NCBI RefSeq assembly: GCF_000682715.1 | Contig: NZ_AWFH01000063.1 | Coordinates: 62,001 to 126,000, forward strand | Length of the DNA stretch: 64,000 nt | Direction: 5' to 3' | Origin: Hyphomonas atlantica corrig. | GTDB lineage: Bacteria > Pseudomonadota > Alphaproteobacteria > Caulobacterales > Hyphomonadaceae | Shown: in pieces, positions 32,869 to 39,673 of the stretch | Numbering within the stretch: the first letter of the stretch is position 1 | Layout: the number at the start of each line of letters is the position of its first letter | Position numbers and translations under genes: made by a program | The notes under the pieces: generated by a model | What the model saw: only the letters and a program-made list of their open reading frames with translations | What the model was told of the DNA's origin: nothing | Databases searched by the model: none

Positions 32869-34631
32869 TGACTGGCCTCCTGTCTCTTCTGAACCCGGGT
32901 TGGCTGCTGATTGCGGTTGGCCTTGTGGCGCTGTTCCTGCCCATGCGGAGGATTCGTCAGGGCCTGACGATCGCCGCGCCCATTGCGGCGATCCTGCTGG
33001 TCTCGCTGGCGGATCGGAACATCAATCTGTTGACGGCCAATGCGCTTGGCCTCGAAATGGTGCTCTACCGGGTCGATAATCTCAGCTACATTTTCGGGCT
33101 CGCCTTCCTGCTGGCGGCGCTGCTGAACGCGATCTATGCGTGGCACACGGATGACCGGCTGCAGGACGGCATGTCCATCGCCTATGCGGGCGCTGCGGTC
33201 GCCGCGACTTTCTCTGGCGACATGATGACTCTGTTCGTGTTCTGGGAACTGACGGCGGTTACATCTGTGTTCCTGATCCTGAGGGCAGGGACACGCGCAG
33301 CTTACTTCGCCTCCATGCGGTATCTGGGCGTGCAGATCCTGTCCGGTGTGCTGCTGCTGGCCGGTATTGGCTATGTCTACCAGTCTCGCGGCGATCTCTC
33401 GATTTCGGCCTTTACCAGCCTGAACGAGCCGGGGGCGATGCTTGTCTTCATCGCGCTGGGCATCAAGGCGGCGTTCCCGTTCCTGCACAACTGGCTGCAG
33501 GATTCCTATCCGAAGGCCACCGTGGTGGGTGCGGTTGTGTTGTCCGCCTTCACCACGAAGCTCGCCGTCTATGCGTTTGCACGCATGTTCCCGGGCCAGG
33601 ATGCGCTGATCTGGATTGGCGCCGTGATGACGGTGTTCCCGGTCTTCTTCGCCGTTATCGAGAATGACCTGCGCAAGGTTCTCGCCTACTCGCTGAACAA
33701 CCAGGTCGGCTTCATGATCTGCGCTATTGGTGTCGGCACGGCGGGCGTGGGCAATGCGCTCGCGCTGAACGGTGCAGCGGCGCATGCTTTCTGCCATATC
33801 ATCTACAAGGGCCTTCTGTTCATGAGCATGGGCGCGGTGCTCTATCGCACCGGAACAACCAAGGCATCCGAACTTGGCGGCCTTTACAAATCCATGCCGT
33901 GGACGACGATCTTCTGCATCATCGGCGCAATGTCGATTTCGGCCTTCCCGCTCTTCTCGGGCTTTGCGGCCAAATCGCTGACCATGAGCGCCGTCGGCAA
34001 GGAAGGCCTGACCGTGGTCTGGCTGATGCTGTTGTTTGCCTCCGCCGGTGTGCTGGAGCATTCGGGCATCAAGATCCCGTACTTCGCCTTCTTCGGCCAT
34101 GATAGCGGCAAGCGCGTCAAGGAAGCGCCTTTCAACATGTTGCTGGCGATGGGCCTTGCTGCCTTCATCTGTATCGCCGTGGGCGTACCAGCTATCGTGC
34201 CGGGCTTCGGCTATGAGTGGCTGTACAATCTGTTGCCATACCGCGAAGAGGCGATGGCCTATCACCCGTTCACGCTGGATCATGTGCTGACACAGATGCA
34301 GTTGCTTGTTCTGGCCATCTTCGCCTTTGTCATGCTGAAGCGGCTTGGCTGGTACCCGCCTGAAAAGCCGGGCGTGGTGCTGGACAGCGACTGGACCTAT
34401 CGCAAGGCTGGCTATGGCCTCGCGACATGGACAGGCACGGTCTGGCAGAAGGTGGGGCCCGCATTGACGGCGATCTTCTTCAAGCTGACCGGGCGCGCCT
34501 ATAACAGGATCGAAGCCGCCTTCAGCCCGAGAGGGGAGCTGGCCCGCGGCGGTCTGGCCACAGGCATGGCGACCTGGACGGCGATATTGCTCGGATTTGT
34601 GCTGCTATTGTCTTTCATCACGGCCGGGTAA
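32868..34631 (+). CDS. Na+/H+ antiporter subunit D-like protein, copy 3 (with C-terminal extension)
   Basis: A 587-residue third NuoL/M/N-like subunit. It has the glutamate helix MMTLFVFWELTAVTSVF, lysine helix LGIKAAFPFLHNWLQDSY and DLRKVLAYSLNNQVGFM. Beyond the usual 14 helices it has an extra 100-residue C-terminal part ending with one more hydrophobic segment. This could be the NuoL-type subunit that replaces the N-terminal part of MrpA, but I cannot prove which copy does. Last gene of the operon; no intrinsic terminator seen after it. Confidence 0.9.
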   Translation: MTGLLSLLNPGWLLIAVGLVALFLPMRRIRQGLTIAAPIAAILLVSLADRNINLLTANALGLEMVLYRVDNLSYIFGLAFLLAALLNAIYAWHTDDRLQDGMSIAYAGAAVAATFSGDMMTLFVFWELTAVTSVFLILRAGTRAAYFASMRYLGVQILSGVLLLAGIGYVYQSRGDLSISAFTSLNEPGAMLVFIALGIKAAFPFLHNWLQDSYPKATVVGAVVLSAFTTKLAVYAFARMFPGQDALIWIGAVMTVFPVFFAVIENDLRKVLAYSLNNQVGFMICAIGVGTAGVGNALALNGAAAHAFCHIIYKGLLFMSMGAVLYRTGTTKASELGGLYKSMPWTTIFCIIGAMSISAFPLFSGFAAKSLTMSAVGKEGLTVVWLMLLFASAGVLEHSGIKIPYFAFFGHDSGKRVKEAPFNMLLAMGLAAFICIAVGVPAIVPGFGYEWLYNLLPYREEAMAYHPFTLDHVLTQMQLLVLAIFAFVMLKRLGWYPPEKPGVVLDSDWTYRKAGYGLATWTGTVWQKVGPALTAIFFKLTGRAYNRIEAAFSPRGELARGGLATGMATWTAILLGFVLLLSFITAG

Positions 34632-34778
34632 TCAGGCACCGGTTGAATATTCGCGTGCGCAATCAGTGTGCGGGATTCCGCATTCTGTAATAAATACTGC
34701 GATTTGTGCGTGAATGTCTCGTAATAATACGCTATCCCCGAGAAGTTGATTGCAGAAGCATGACTTAAGGGGCGCGTG
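34632..34778 (+). promoter_or_regulatory. AT-rich leader of the MucR/Ros-like gene
   Basis: A 147-bp spacer much richer in A and T than its surroundings (for example TGTAATAAATACTG and CGTAATAATACGCT). Ros/MucR proteins bind AT-rich DNA and often repress their own genes, so this is a plausible autoregulatory promoter. AAGGGG before the ATG at 34779 is the ribosome site. No specific operator can be named. Confidence 0.45.
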
Positions 34779-35195
34779 ATGATAGACACCGCGAATCCGT
34801 CAGAAGACGGGCACCACCTCATAATGCTGACCACGCAAATCGTGGCGGCTTATGTCAGCCACAATCGGATTGAGGTGGCGAATTTGCCCGCCCTTCTGAA
34901 GGATGTGCACGTCGCGCTCGCAGGTTTGCGGACCGTGGAACTCGATCCTGTTGCGCCTCGCCCCGCTGTTCCGGTGCGAAAGTCCGTCGGGGAGGATTAT
35001 CTCGTTTGTCTGGAAGACGGGCTGAAGTTCAAATCCCTGAAGCGTCATCTGCGCACAAAATACGACATGACGCCGGAAGAATACCGGGAAAAATGGAATT
35101 TGCCGCCCGACTATCCGATGGTGGCGCCGGGCTATTCCAGACAACGGTCAATGCTCGCCAAGAAGATGGGGCTCGGCAAGTCTGAGCGCGAATAG
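34779..35195 (+). CDS. MucR/Ros family transcriptional regulator lacking zinc ligands
   Basis: A 138-residue protein that matches Ros/MucR over its whole length. The C-terminal DNA-binding domain reads [19 protein letters not shown], then [16 protein letters not shown] and LAKKMGLG. In Ros the zinc is held by Cys-x2-Cys and two His; here only the first Cys (VCLED) and the RHL His remain. The second Cys is Asp and the THH pair is Lys-Tyr. Such zinc-free homologs are known and still fold and bind DNA. The N-terminal half resembles the family's oligomerisation region. Probably a global regulator; targets unknown. Confidence 0.9.
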   Translation: MIDTANPSEDGHHLIMLTTQIVAAYVSHNRIEVANLPALLKDVHVALAGLRTVELDPVAPRPAVPVRKSVGEDYLVCLEDGLKFKSLKRHLRTKYDMTPEEYREKWNLPPDYPMVAPGYSRQRSMLAKKMGLGKSERE

Positions 35196-35220
35196 TATTC
35201 AAGGCTGAATACTTTCGTTT
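35194..35220 (+). terminator. Intrinsic terminator after the MucR-like gene
   Basis: A perfect 8-bp stem (AGTATTCA at 35194-35201 with TGAATACT at 35206-35213, loop AGGC) starts at the stop codon and is followed by TTTCGTTT. The stem is AT-rich, so its strength is uncertain, but position and T-rich tail fit a rho-independent terminator. Confidence 0.5.
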
Positions 35221-35269
35221 CACATCCGAAATGAAAGCATTTGGCAAGAATGGTTAAGAAAAACTCACC

Positions 35270-35330
35270 AAGACTCTTGATCCGCGACTCCACTCGCGCG
35301 ATAGGTGATTCTATCGAATCACCTGGGGGT
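35270..35330 (+). promoter_or_regulatory. GANTC cluster and perfect palindrome upstream of the PAS_5 gene
   Basis: Four GANTC sites (CcrM methylation motif) lie within 49 bp: 35272-35276, 35286-35290, 35307-35311 and 35316-35320. The last two are part of a perfect inverted repeat AGGTGATTC-TATC-GAATCACCT (35303-35324) just before the GGGGGTG ribosome site of the PAS gene. This could be a cell-cycle (CcrM/GcrA) controlled promoter and/or a repressor operator; the RNA hairpin could also mask the ribosome site. Confidence 0.55.
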
Positions 35331-35337
35331 GACTGAA

Positions 35338-35838
35338 ATGACCAAAGCAAAAGTGTTCAAGGGCGTGACCGATTCGCAGCAAAAGCTGATCGAATATTGG
35401 TGTGGCCTGCGCGATTCGCGCGGTTCTGTGCGACGCGATTCGATGGATCCGGGCCAGTTCCGTTCGATGCTGGCAAGTATTTCCATTGTCGAGTTCGACC
35501 AGGCTGGAAACGGCCGTTTCCGAATTGCCGGCTCTCGCCTGCGCGAGATTTTCGGCATGGAGGCGCGCGGTCGTCAGATCGAGGAAGTTCTGGGCGAGCA
35601 TGGCGAAGCCTATTGCCTCGGCCTCGCCGCAGCGTTGGAGCGCGGCGCACCGGTTGGCGGCGTCATCGAGCAGGAAGACGGCCGGCTACACGCCTGGGTT
35701 CGTCTGCCGCTTGCCGGGCCGGATGGCTATCTAAGCCAGGTTCTTTGCCATGATGAACTCGTCCGCCCACGCGCCCGCAAGGATGCGCCGCAAGCCGGGC
35801 AGGGCCGCATGACCGGCGGACAGGGCATCGCGGCCTGA
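35338..35838 (+). CDS. PAS domain-containing protein (PAS_5 family)
   Basis: A 166-residue single PAS-like domain. The pattern KLIEYWCGLRDSRGSV...MDPGQFRSMLASISIVEF, then RFRIAGSRLREIFG and EARGRQIEEVL, is that of the alphaproteobacterial PAS_5 (formerly DUF1457) family, which has no output domain. The C-terminal tail (Arg/Lys/Gly-rich) looks disordered. The ATG at 35338 follows GGGGGTG at good spacing. The upstream region with clustered GANTC sites suggests cell-cycle control. Ligand and partner unknown. Confidence 0.85.
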   Translation: MTKAKVFKGVTDSQQKLIEYWCGLRDSRGSVRRDSMDPGQFRSMLASISIVEFDQAGNGRFRIAGSRLREIFGMEARGRQIEEVLGEHGEAYCLGLAAALERGAPVGGVIEQEDGRLHAWVRLPLAGPDGYLSQVLCHDELVRPRARKDAPQAGQGRMTGGQGIAA

Positions 35839-35903
35839 TTAGAGGCTACAATGAATTCTGTCTCGTGGCTCGAGCGTGGCGTTGCGCATGTCACTTAATT
35901 TCC

Positions 35904-36587
35904 TTACTTCCGCGTCGCGACCTTTGAAGCCAGATGCTCAGATATTTCGGGCTGAGAATAGAGTAACTTGCGGGCAGACAGATCTGGGGCATGTGGACCG
36001 ACCTTGGAGCACATGATTGAGAACGTGTTCGTTAGAATAAAGCCGCGTCTTGAGCGAGCTGTAATATCTGCGAAATCATCCGTCCGCCAAACCATCATGG
36101 CTTTCCGCATTTTTTCCAAGTATTCTTCAGCTACTTCAATGGTGAAGTCCGCGTTGGTCGCGTGCGCCTTCGTAGCTGTGCTCATGTCTCGAATGACTCT
36201 CGGATCCACAAGAATGATCGCGTCTGGAATATCCTTATGAACTCCCCATAGGTGATGGGCGATTTTATCTCGTCCTCTTGCCGTGGACTCGTAGATTTTC
36301 AGAATTGCGTCGAGCGCATACCTGTCATTTTGATCTTTAAGACTGATCTCTCCCAGTTTGCGTATAGTATCCTGCCTAGTCTTTGCATTCCTTATCGCAG
36401 CAAACGTCACTGCGGCGTGTGTCGGATCCGAAGGAAGGAAGCTATTGTACAGTACGGGCATCATAGCATCGAACTTCGACCACTGGGATATCGCGTTCGC
36501 GGCGTTCAAAGCCTGTTCTTGCCGTTGGGCAGCTGCTTGGTCGATTACCACTTGTGCAGCATACTTTCTTGGAAGGGGTTGTGGCAT
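35904..36587 (-). CDS. Hypothetical protein with R-x4-H (HEPN-like) motif
   Basis: A 227-residue soluble, helical protein whose codon use and base composition are clearly more AT-rich than the housekeeping genes, a sign of transfer. It carries RDKIAHH about two-thirds of the way in, an R-x4-H motif as in HEPN nucleases, preceded by a helix with WSKFDAMMPVLYNSF. A C-terminal helix region (EEYLEKMRKAMMVW) follows. No exact family recognised; HEPN-like is inference. It lies just left of the IS1595 element, with 197 bp upstream before the insertion. Confidence 0.7.
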   Translation of the reverse strand: MPQPLPRKYAAQVVIDQAAAQRQEQALNAANAISQWSKFDAMMPVLYNSFLPSDPTHAAVTFAAIRNAKTRQDTIRKLGEISLKDQNDRYALDAILKIYESTARGRDKIAHHLWGVHKDIPDAIILVDPRVIRDMSTATKAHATNADFTIEVAEEYLEKMRKAMMVWRTDDFADITARSRRGFILTNTFSIMCSKVGPHAPDLSARKLLYSQPEISEHLASKVATRK

Positions 36588-36784
36588 CGCGCTCTCCAGC
36601 GACTAAAAAGCTTCGATAGCTTCAACGTGAAGGAGATTCTCTCCTCGTGTCAGCCTGAATAGGCTGACTGTGTCACTTCAAATATTCGATATATCTACCG
36701 CCCAATCCCCTGAACTCCTGCGCCCATCCCCACCGCAATCCCCAAGGATTACGGGACTTCAACTTGTCGGGATAGGAAAGTTAT
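36588..36784. other. Non-coding spacer between the HEPN-like gene and the transposable element
   Basis: No gene seen. It contains the leader of the minus-strand gene ending at 36587, a small hairpin CAGCCTGAATAGGCTG near 36650, and at its right edge the left copy of the 8-bp target duplication AAAGTTAT (36777-36784). Together with the sequence after 39273 it once formed one continuous intergenic region. Confidence 0.5.
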
Positions 36785-36808
36785 CCTAATTATATAGATG
36801 ACAAAGCA
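36785..36808 (+). repeat. Left terminal inverted repeat of the IS1595 element
   Basis: CCTAATTATATA-GA-TGACAAAGCA; matches the complement of the right end except for two central bases. Preceded directly by AAAGTTAT. Confidence 0.85.
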
Positions 36809-36885
36809 AGCAAAATCCCCTACAGATAGCGGCGACAGGCCGGTACATGAAATTGAGATCACTCCCGAGATGATTGAGGCGGGGG

Positions 36886-37482
36886 TTAGGTGTCTTTGGG
36901 CGTCTGGGCGTTGGTCCCGCGAATCTCCCGCGCCAGACTCTCTCTTTCTGCGAGAACTTCTTCACCGTGTTCTTGAAGGGAGCGCAGATAATCCACGTAA
37001 GCTGCGGTTTCATCCGCAAGTCGGCAGAAGGAGTCACGACGCTGGATGAGGTTGGCGAGGGTCAGTGGTGTTCGAGCCTGTTCGTGATAATGGGCTGTAA
37101 ACGTCGAGAACGGCTGCAGTGTAGCAGGTGCATCTGGGTTTTTCGTTCTCGTGATACTAAAGTGAGCAACCTCGTGTCTTTTTTTGTATTTTTTGCTCAA
37201 TCGATTACTGAGTGCGGGCCATCGTTCGCGGACTAAGCTGTTAGCTATGGGGCTATTTACAACCGCTGTATCCAGCATTGTCAGCCTGGCATCGAAGGAT
37301 ACCACTGCATCAAACGGAGCCCGAATGGCAACTCGGGCGTGGGGTGGTTCGCATGTCGGAACATATAGATAAGAGAAAATGGCCGCCAAGTTTAATTCTA
37401 CGACCGACCAAACATCAAGGCAGCGACCTACTTCTAAGAGTAACTGGTCGTCGTCGTGTAAATTCTCATACGAGGGAAACAT
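36886..37482 (-). CDS. Passenger gene 1: hypothetical protein with R-x4-H (HEPN-like) motif
   Basis: A 198-residue soluble, helical protein inside the IS1595 element. The layout is WSVVELNLAAIFSYL near the N-terminus, then a long loop, then KKYKKRHEVAHF with an R-x4-H motif, and a C-terminal helix rich in Arg and Glu. This order (W-x3-E/D helix, then R-x4-AH) matches the protein at 35904-36587, so the two are probably distant relatives in a HEPN-like family. A nuclease or phage-defence role is only inference. Its start overlaps the divergent small gene at 37481 by 2 bp. Confidence 0.7.
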   Translation of the reverse strand: MFPSYENLHDDDQLLLEVGRCLDVWSVVELNLAAIFSYLYVPTCEPPHARVAIRAPFDAVVSFDARLTMLDTAVVNSPIANSLVRERWPALSNRLSKKYKKRHEVAHFSITRTKNPDAPATLQPFSTFTAHYHEQARTPLTLANLIQRRDSFCRLADETAAYVDYLRSLQEHGEEVLAERESLAREIRGTNAQTPKDT

Positions 37483-37624
37483 GCCTCACTCCAAAGAAGA
37501 CAAACAGTTCAACGAAACCCTCAAGCGGATGATGGACGCAAAGCCAAAGCCGCATGAAGAGATGAAGAAAGGACGCGAGCAGAAATCTGCTGCAAAGAAC
37601 AAGCCTAGTGACGACTCTCACTAG
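37481..37624 (+). CDS. Passenger gene 2: small basic/acidic protein, 47 residues
   Basis: A short, highly charged protein. It has DKQFNETLKRMMDAKPKPHEEMKK near the N-terminus (quoted in two parts: the NETLKRMM core and the KPKPHEEM continuation). Small proteins with an (F/N)xxLKRMLxxPPKPH pattern are frequent in alphaproteobacterial accessory regions; their function is unknown. A GAGGG ribosome site precedes the ATG. It starts back to back with passenger gene 1 and overlaps the convergent passenger gene 3 by 20 bp. Confidence 0.65.
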   Translation: MPHSKEDKQFNETLKRMMDAKPKPHEEMKKGREQKSAAKNKPSDDSH

Positions 37625-38009
37625 AGGCTTTCCTTGCCTTTCGCGCAACTTCCTCGATCCGAGCTGAGAGACTCAGCGCCCGATCAGGTGTTATTGCGAA
37701 ACCCTGTGCAAGCCCGTTGCGGTCAACTTGAAATCTTACAACTACGTACTCGCCACCAACCGCTGACTGAGCGTCCTCAGAGAGGGACTGCAACGCACTC
37801 ATCGCGTGAGTGTCGATGGATTCTATTTGTGCCTCTTTCACCTGATAAGTGAGGTCCGCAAATTTCTCCATCATAGCGTTGAACTGACTGGCAGTGATTT
37901 CAATGCGAACTCGTTCGCCGCTCTTGTTTCCCAATTCAAACCAAAGTGCGCTGCCGTCATCTTCAAAAAATGCGTCGACTAAATCGGCTCCGGAAATGGT
38001 TTTGGTCAT
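37605..38009 (-). CDS. Passenger gene 3: hypothetical protein
   Basis: A 134-residue acidic soluble protein without signal peptide or known motif. Its first half has alternating hydrophobic residues that suggest beta strands (GSALWFELGNKSGERVRIEI), the second a probable strand EYVVVRFQVDRNG followed by a helix (LSLSARIEEVARKARKASS). No family recognised. Lies between the small gene and the transposase, same strand as the latter but 189 bp from it. Confidence 0.65.
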   Translation of the reverse strand: MTKTISGADLVDAFFEDDGSALWFELGNKSGERVRIEITASQFNAMMEKFADLTYQVKEAQIESIDTHAMSALQSLSEDAQSAVGGEYVVVRFQVDRNGLAQGFAITPDRALSLSARIEEVARKARKASSESRH

Positions 38010-38198
38010 TCGCTTCTACCTCGTTCGGAGGCAATTGACGGCGAATCCCGACTCTGCGAGTAAAGGGTGTGAACATAGCCAATCGCGCTCCATGCGGTTG
38101 CTGTTACGCCCCCGGCCTGCGTCAACAGGTTTCGGGAGCGTCCCACCTAAAAGCGATTCTTTTTGGTGTACCAGCGCTTAAAGCGCCTCACACGCTGC
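38010..38198. other. Non-coding spacer between passenger gene 3 and the transposase
   Basis: No gene seen. It contains a short palindrome GCGCTTTAAGCGC (read on the minus strand, just after the transposase stop) that is not followed by a T-run. It must also hold the leader of passenger gene 3. Confidence 0.4.
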
Positions 38199-39203
38199 TT
38201 ATGCGAAACTGGCTTGGTCAGGCCGCCGATAGGTCAAACGCTTGCCAGCGATCATTTTGAGCAGTTCGTTGTGACGGTCATCATCGGTAAAGCCGAGCTT
38301 TGAGCGACGGTTATAACGGAAGTCAAATTCAGTCAGGTAGCGTTGCAGGTGAGCCTCGCCGCAATGCTGGTAGATCCCGCGCATTCCGCGCTTGAAGACA
38401 GAGAAGTAGTTCTCAATCGTATTGGAGTGGACGTCACCGCGCACATACTCGCCGCTGGCGTGGTGCACGGTGCGATGCTTGGCAAACTCCTTGCCGGTCT
38501 CTGTGTAGAGCTTGGACTCGTCGGTATAGAGCTTCGACTTGCGAGATGCATTCTTGACGAGGATTTCGCGCACGCTGGCCTTGGTTGCGTGCTTCACATG
38601 GAAAGAACGGACAGAGCCGCCACGTTCGACAAGGGAGACAACGGCGCGCTTGTTAGCAGGACCACGGCCACGCTTTGAGCGCTTGAAGGGTGTGCCATCG
38701 GTGCGGGTTTTACGGGGGTTATCGACTTGACCGTAATAGGTCTCGTCAGCTTCCACAGTCTTGCCCTCGCCACCCAGCGGACCAGAAGAGGAGGTGTCCT
38801 CTTTCATGGCTTCGCGGATGCGATGGAACATGAACCACGCGGTCTTGTAGGTAACGCCAATCGTGCGGTGCAGCTGGTGAGCTGACATGCCCTTCTTGGA
38901 GGAGGTCAGCAGGTAGGTTGCCAGAAGCCACTTATGAAGCGGAACCTTGGAGCGCTCGAAGACGGTGCCGACCGTGACGGTGAATTGCCTACGGCATCCG
39001 TTGCACTGGTAGAGGCCCTTGCGCTCCTTGCCTTCCGGGTGCGCGGCAGACGGGCGAGCGCGAGCGCCTTTGATCGGAGTAACGTGCTTATCCCCGACGC
39101 ATCCGCAGTGCGGGCAGACGGCTCCATCGGGCCAGCGCTGGGCTTCAAGATGCTCTCTGGCAGCGTCTTCGCTTTGAAAAATTGGGGAATTTAGATTGGT
39201 CAT
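38199..39203 (-). CDS. IS1595 family transposase
   Basis: A 334-residue transposase of the IS1595/ISXO2-like type. It has an N-terminal zinc ribbon (CPHCG...CNGCRR), the helix-turn-helix KGMSAHQLHRTIGVTYKTAW, then the catalytic part with VEADETYYG, SKLYTDES and HSNTIENYFSVFKRG followed by LTEFDFRYN. The frame is intact, so it may be active. It reads inward from the right end of the element, with its start about 60 bp from the inverted repeat. Confidence 0.95.
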   Translation of the reverse strand: MTNLNSPIFQSEDAAREHLEAQRWPDGAVCPHCGCVGDKHVTPIKGARARPSAAHPEGKERKGLYQCNGCRRQFTVTVGTVFERSKVPLHKWLLATYLLTSSKKGMSAHQLHRTIGVTYKTAWFMFHRIREAMKEDTSSSGPLGGEGKTVEADETYYGQVDNPRKTRTDGTPFKRSKRGRGPANKRAVVSLVERGGSVRSFHVKHATKASVREILVKNASRKSKLYTDESKLYTETGKEFAKHRTVHHASGEYVRGDVHSNTIENYFSVFKRGMRGIYQHCGEAHLQRYLTEFDFRYNRRSKLGFTDDDRHNELLKMIAGKRLTYRRPDQASFA

Positions 39204-39240
39204 GACTGGCTCCGTTGAGAAAAACCTATGATTTCAACGA

Positions 39241-39264
39241 TGCTTTGTCAAGTATATAATTAGG
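39241..39264 (-). repeat. Right terminal inverted repeat of the IS1595 element
   Basis: On the minus strand it reads CCTAATTATATA-CT-TGACAAAGCA, matching the left end except for the two central bases. Followed directly by AAAGTTAT at 39265-39272. Confidence 0.85.
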
Positions 39265-39325
39265 AAAGTTATCCTACACCGCTGGAAAGCGGGTAGTCTG
39301 TTGCCTGTCATCACAGGAGAAAGAC

Positions 39326-39670
39326 ATGCAGGATTTCGATCCCCAGAAAGACGAGGACAGGGCCTATCTCGCGGCTGCGTTGACGGCGTATGCGCTGGGC
39401 CTGAAGACCGAGGCGATCCTCAGCCGCCAGCGCCGCTCGCCGGCCGAGGCGCGGGGCCGGCAGATTGCCATGTATTTGCTGCGCACGGCGCTGGGCATGA
39501 GCCTCAGCCGCGTGGCCCGCGTTTTCAATCGCGATCGCACGACGGTCGCCCATGGTTGTAACCAGATCGAGGATTGCCGGGACGATCCGGATTTCGACTT
39601 GTGGATCGAACAATTGTCCGTCGGCCTGTCCAGCGTGGTCGTGCTGGATGGTGCGCCGGTGGAGGTCTGA
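39326..39670 (+). CDS. DnaA C-terminal (domain IV) DNA-binding protein without AAA+ domain
   Basis: A 114-residue protein. Residues about 38-95 match DnaA domain IV: RGRQIAMYLLRTALGMSLSRVA, then the DnaA signature DRTTVAHGCNQIE that reads the DnaA box. The AAA+ ATPase and N-terminal domains are missing. It may compete with DnaA at DnaA boxes or act as a transcription factor; both are inference. AGGAGA precedes the ATG. The IS1595 element ends 61 bp upstream. Followed 3 bp later by the DUF6456 gene, probably on one transcript. Confidence 0.88.
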   Translation: MQDFDPQKDEDRAYLAAALTAYALGLKTEAILSRQRRSPAEARGRQIAMYLLRTALGMSLSRVARVFNRDRTTVAHGCNQIEDCRDDPDFDLWIEQLSVGLSSVVVLDGAPVEV

Positions 39671-39673
39671 GGC

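Larger units (their letters stand above)
36785..39264. mobile_element. IS1595-family insertion element with three passenger genes
   Basis: A 2,480-bp element. Its ends are imperfect 24-bp inverted repeats (CCTAATTATATA, two mismatched bases, then TGACAAAGCA; 22 of 24 match). Both ends are flanked by the 8-bp direct repeat AAAGTTAT (36777-36784 and 39265-39272), the duplication length typical of the IS1595 family. Inside are the transposase (minus strand, near the right end) and three unrelated genes. The passenger part is more AT-rich than the chromosome. Intact transposase and perfect target duplication argue for a fairly recent, possibly still active insertion. Family members with passenger genes are known. 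Confidence 0.88.

Noticed and set aside
36785-39264. Composite transposon with two IS copies
   Set aside because: Only one transposase gene and one pair of inverted ends are present.
35839-39325. Integrative element or prophage inserted at a tRNA
   Set aside because: No tRNA, integrase or phage structural gene was seen; the IS1595 ends and 8-bp duplication fully explain 36785-39264.
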